Assembly (NCBI GenBank): GCA_036620675.1
Contig: JAZHEE010000064.1
Source of the DNA: Jejubacter sp036620675
Lineage (GTDB): Bacteria; Pseudomonadota; Gammaproteobacteria; Enterobacterales; Enterobacteriaceae
Reading direction: 5' to 3' (one strand)
DNA length: 8,132 nucleotides
The notes below the pieces were generated by a model. It was not told where the DNA came from and did not search any database. It was given only the letters and a program-made list of their open reading frames with translations. Below, one piece after another: positions 6,103 to 8,132 of the stretch. The translations under genes and the position numbers were made by a program. The stretch's first letter is position 1; every line of letters begins with the position of its first letter.

Positions 6103-7113
6103 ATGACGAGCGAAAATAATAGCTTACTTCTGAACCTTCAGGAAGTTGATAAGACAACCGGTGAAGTTGTTAAGCTGGATGTCAACAGCACCAGTACCGT
6201 GCAGCCCGTAGCGCTCATGAGACTCGGTCTCTTCGTCCCAACTCTGAAATCAACAGGGAAGAGCAAGGCGAAGCGGAAAAACGTTACAGACGCGACTGAG
6301 GAGCTTGTACAGCTGTCCATTGCCAAAAGCGAAGGATACACTGACGTTAAGATCACCGGTTCGCGTCTTGATATGGACACGGATTTTAAAGTCTGGCTGG
6401 GGATAATTCGCTCCATGTCGGAGTATGGGGTAAAAAGTGACACCCTGGAACTGTCGTTCGTCGAATTCGTTAAGATGTGCGGATTTGACTCCCGTCGTTC
6501 AAACAAAAAAATGCGCGATCGCATCAGTAATTCCCTGTTTAAACTCGCCTCGGTTACGCTGAAGTTCCAGAGCGAGACCAAAGGATGGACCACTCATCTG
6601 GTGCAGTCAGCCTACTATGACATCAACGAGGATATCGTTGAGATCAAGGCTGAACCTAAGCTGTTTGAGCTTTACCACATGGACAGAAGGGTACTTCTGC
6701 GGCTGAAAGCCATTGACGCCCTGCAGCGCAAGGAATCAGCCCAGGCGCTTTATACCTACATCGAAAGTCTTCCCCAGAATCCTGCACCTATTTCCATGAA
6801 ACGGATGCGTGACCGGCTGAATCTCACCTCAAATGTCTATACGCAGAACCACACGGTGCGTAAGGCGATGGAGCAGCTGCGGGATATTGGTTATCTGGAT
6901 TACACCGAGTTTAAACGTGGCCGAGCCACCTATTTCAGCGTGCATTATCGCAACCCCAAACTCATCAGTGGTCCTGTGAAGGTTCCGCGCAAAGAGGAAG
7001 AAGAGAAGGCGCCAGAGCAAAATTATGACGAAGTCATTAAGGCGCTGAAGGCTGCTGGCATCGATCCCCTTAAACTGGCCGAAGCTCTCTCAGCGATGAA
7101 GCCAGAAAATTGA
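6103..7113 (+). CDS. repA: RepFIB-family replication initiator (Rep_3 / RepB superfamily)
   Basis: This is a 336-aa initiator that binds the flanking iterons, recruits host DnaA and helicase, and represses its own gene. It aligns from the start with RepFIB RepA as I know it (325 aa): shared stretches include VQPVALMRLG at about 33-42, THLVQSAYYD in the first winged-helix domain, RESAQALYTYIESLP-like KESAQALYTYIESLP leading the second, and RKAMEQLRDIGYLDYTEF near its end. A charged linker (RKEEEEK, about 296-302) precedes a short C-terminal helix. ATG 6103 has GAGG six bases upstream; a TTG at 6091 is rejected. The TGA stop is part of the iteron at 7110. Databases may call the protein RepB or RepE. 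The exact incompatibility type (IncFIB(K), IncR or other) cannot be fixed from memory. Confidence 0.95.
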   Translation: MTSENNSLLLNLQEVDKTTGEVVKLDVNSTSTVQPVALMRLGLFVPTLKSTGKSKAKRKNVTDATEELVQLSIAKSEGYTDVKITGSRLDMDTDFKVWLGIIRSMSEYGVKSDTLELSFVEFVKMCGFDSRRSNKKMRDRISNSLFKLASVTLKFQSETKGWTTHLVQSAYYDINEDIVEIKAEPKLFELYHMDRRVLLRLKAIDALQRKESAQALYTYIESLPQNPAPISMKRMRDRLNLTSNVYTQNHTVRKAMEQLRDIGYLDYTEFKRGRATYFSVHYRNPKLISGPVKVPRKEEEEKAPEQNYDEVIKALKAAGIDPLKLAEALSAMKPEN

Positions 7114-7306
7114 CTGCGATATGCATAACATGACTGCCGGATGCCGCTAAGGACATTCCATTGATTGTGATATGCATCACGCATACCGCAGTCAATATGT
7201 GTTCTCCATCATGTCTGCCATGATCGAACAATATTGACTGTCATATGTGATTTCAGGCCGTGATACGCAGATATTGACTACGGTATGCGGGTTTGACGGC
7301 GGTATC
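7110..7306. repeat. Downstream iteron block after repA
   Basis: Seven 14-base elements match the iteron: 7110-7123 (TTGACTGCGATATG, containing the repA stop), 7130-7143 (ATGACTGCCGGATG), 7161-7174 (TTGATTGTGATATG), 7182-7195 (minus, TTGACTGCGGTATG), 7234-7247 (TTGACTGTCATATG), 7274-7287 (TTGACTACGGTATG) and 7293-7306 (TTGACGGCGGTATC). A weak eighth at 7254-7267 (9 of 14) falls in the 20-bp phase between its neighbours. RepFIB replicons carry a second repeat set downstream of repA that acts in copy control and incompatibility. The 7161/7182 pair is a close inverted repeat. Confidence 0.87.
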
Positions 7307-7320
7307 CCCTGGTCTGTGCA

Positions 7321-7500
7321 CTGCTCAGGCATATACCAGAGGAGGGCGCTCACTTCCGGCGCCAGGAGGTAAGCCGGCGTGGCCCCTGTTGAGGTGGCCA
7401 TCCGCCGAAGTGCCACCGCGGTCGCAAAATCAACGCCCGGGGCGATCGGCAGCAGGGAGACGCGTTCTGGTGAATTCTGCAGGGGAATGATGCTGTTCAT
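7321..7500 (-). pseudogene. resD: N-terminal fragment of a ResD/Int-type tyrosine recombinase
   Basis: The first 60 residues (MNSIIPLQNSPERVSLLPIA, then a stretch ending in APEVSALLWYMPEQ) match the N-terminus of F ResD and the related RepFIB Int, about 268 aa, as I remember them. ResD resolves plasmid multimers. After residue 60 similarity stops and the frame runs on by chance through the iterons to 7192. The catalytic domain with its Arg-His-Arg-Tyr residues is missing, so the fragment cannot recombine DNA. The breakpoint near 7315-7321 is where the gene was joined to the replicon repeats. No ribosome-binding site precedes the ATG. A 22-codon minus-strand reading frame (7505-7572) ends three bases upstream of it, as if the gene was once coupled to an upstream gene. 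Confidence 0.85.
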
Positions 7501-7725
7501 GAGTTATTTTTCACGTAGCGCACGACGGGTTTGGATAGAACTATTCTGGCCTGAAGCGGCAGATCCTGCCATGACAATAAATCGCAGCGCGCGGATCCTT
7601 TTATTGTCTTATCCCACATTATTGCGGGTAAAACCAAATACGTAAAGGATCCTTTTTCAGCATCGATCCACGCAGAAGCCAGTCACGACGCGGGCTGAGG
7701 GGCGTTTCACGGTTTTTGGGAGAAA
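7501..7725. other. Intergenic stretch with inverted repeat, no recognised gene
   Basis: I recognise no gene. A perfect 9-bp inverted repeat, GACAATAAA (7573-7581) and TTTATTGTC (7600-7608), encloses 18 bases containing GCGCGCGGATCC. The decamer GGATCCTTTT occurs at 7593-7602 and again at 7647-7656, the second inside a 12-bp palindrome AAAGGATCCTTT (7644-7655). A 52-codon plus-strand frame starting at 7487 has no known features. Confidence 0.35.
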
Positions 7726-7733
7726 ATGGGGGA

Positions 7734-8041
7734 ATGCCAAATGATCTTGAAAACTTACAAAGATAAATTGAATCTGCTTGAGAAGGTCCTGTGCTCAGAC
7801 ATGTGTTTATTCCGGCAGCAACAAAGATGACTATTTCAGGCGCTTCTCTATTAAAGCTCAAGAATATAAGGACGTATTTTGAACGATGGGAAGTTTTTAC
7901 ACACCACAAGTGGGTAAAGGTTAACACTGGAATCGTTTCCTTAGCACCAACCTAAAAACATTATTCATAACTTATGGTTCGAAGAAATCATATGCATCTT
8001 TTGAGTTAAATTTTAGACATGATGAGGTGAAACTTCAATAA
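7734..8041 (+). pseudogene. Possible decayed AT-rich gene with stops and a frameshift
   Basis: I do not recognise this. Read from ATG 7734 the frame gives MPNDLENLQR, a TAA, four codons, a TGA, then 57 open codons containing RHVFIPAATKMTISGASLL and RTYFERWEVFTHHKWVKVN before a TAA. Near the run CCTAAAAAC the reading continues sensibly in another frame as NLKTLFITYGSKKSYASFEL to a stop at 8039-8041. This looks like one coding region of about 100 codons broken by two stops and an indel. Alternatives are two tiny genes overlapping at ATGA (7726-7830 and 7827-7955), or plain non-coding DNA. An antisense frame (7619-7927, GTG start) is also open. The composition is clearly more AT-rich than the backbone. 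Confidence 0.25.
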
Positions 8042-8056
8042 AGAAGCTCATGGAAA

Positions 8057-8132
8057 TGTAAATAGACCCGCTTTAGTTCCATACACTTTTTGAGCTCCCG
8101 GGCTGGTAATGTTGTTGACGATATTCCTCCGG
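8057..8132 (-). mobile_element. End of an insertion sequence, probably IS3 family
   Basis: TGTAAATAGACCC at 8057-8069 has the TGTA...ACCC form of the terminal inverted repeats of IS3-family (IS51/IS150-like) elements. It lies 3 bases past the end of a transposase-like C-terminus read on the minus strand and running out of the window. The short distance between stop codon and terminal repeat is typical of the family. The exact boundary and any target duplication cannot be checked without the other end. Confidence 0.45.
8073..8132 (-). CDS. C-terminal end of a transposase (IS3-type OrfB), partial
   Basis: The minus-strand frame entering from the window edge reads PEEYRQQHYQPGSSKSVWN and then TAA (8075-8073). 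The PEEYRQQHYQ pattern resembles the end of IS3-family OrfB transposases, where a (S)PxEY motif closes the DDE domain region shortly before the stop. Only 19 residues are visible and none are catalytic, so the call depends on this motif and on the terminal-repeat-like sequence beyond the stop. Confidence 0.42.
   Translation of the reverse strand, partial: PEEYRQQHYQPGSSKSVWN

Noticed and set aside
7192..7320. C-terminal 42 codons of the frame that begins as resD
   Set aside because: These codons read through iteron repeats, do not match the recombinase family, and look like chance extension after the breakpoint.
7619..7927. 102-codon minus-strand frame with GTG start
   Set aside because: There is no ribosome-binding site or recognised motif, and the opposite strand has equally plausible protein-like stretches; I cannot support it as a gene.

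Overview
This window is the backbone of a low-copy plasmid of the RepFIB type (the IncFIB/IncR-like plasmids common in Klebsiella and other Enterobacterales). It holds an F-type partition locus, a RepFIB-family initiator with its iterons, and a plasmid umuDC mutagenesis operon. The host assignment rests on the proteins. SopA and SopB have exactly the lengths of the F plasmid proteins (388 and 323 aa) and keep F residue numbers at key positions (SopA K120; SopB R36 and R219). The partition site carries the F SopB palindrome. RepA aligns along its length with RepFIB RepA, as I remember that sequence.

Layout. 1-1803: umuD and umuC, overlapping by one base, behind a LexA-like site whose left half is degraded. 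1882-2492: a StbD/YefM-type antitoxin gene with no recognisable toxin gene, then a small predicted membrane or exported protein of unknown function. 2493-2981: no convincing gene; it holds a stem-loop made of two opposed DnaA-box-like nonamers. 2982-3153: four 43-bp tandem repeats forming a sopC-type centromere. 3225-5362: sopB and sopA on the minus strand, with a promoter and four SopA-type boxes just upstream of sopA.

5500-6102: the putative replication origin. It contains a ColE1-like primosome-assembly stem-loop with two AAGCGG hexamers, distal iterons in both orientations, a run of Dam (GATC) heptamers largely at 11-bp spacing, five proximal direct iterons and one perfect DnaA box. 6103-7113: repA, whose stop codon lies inside the first of a further set of downstream iterons (7110-7306). 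7321-7500: the first 60 codons of a ResD/Int-type tyrosine recombinase, cut off at the iteron region. 7501-8056: AT-rich, apparently decayed sequence. 8057-8132: the end of an insertion sequence, probably IS3-family, with the last 19 codons of its transposase.

The parts combine into a stable low-copy replicon. RepA, DnaA and probably PriA and Dam/SeqA act at the origin, and SopABC segregates the copies. UmuDC gives error-prone lesion bypass under SOS. The usual multimer-resolution recombinase is broken, and the antitoxin appears to be without its toxin. I see no wholly new system. The origin architecture (P1-like GATC heptamers plus a ColE1-like primosome site within a RepFIB replicon) and the orphan antitoxin with its small neighbour are the parts most worth following up.
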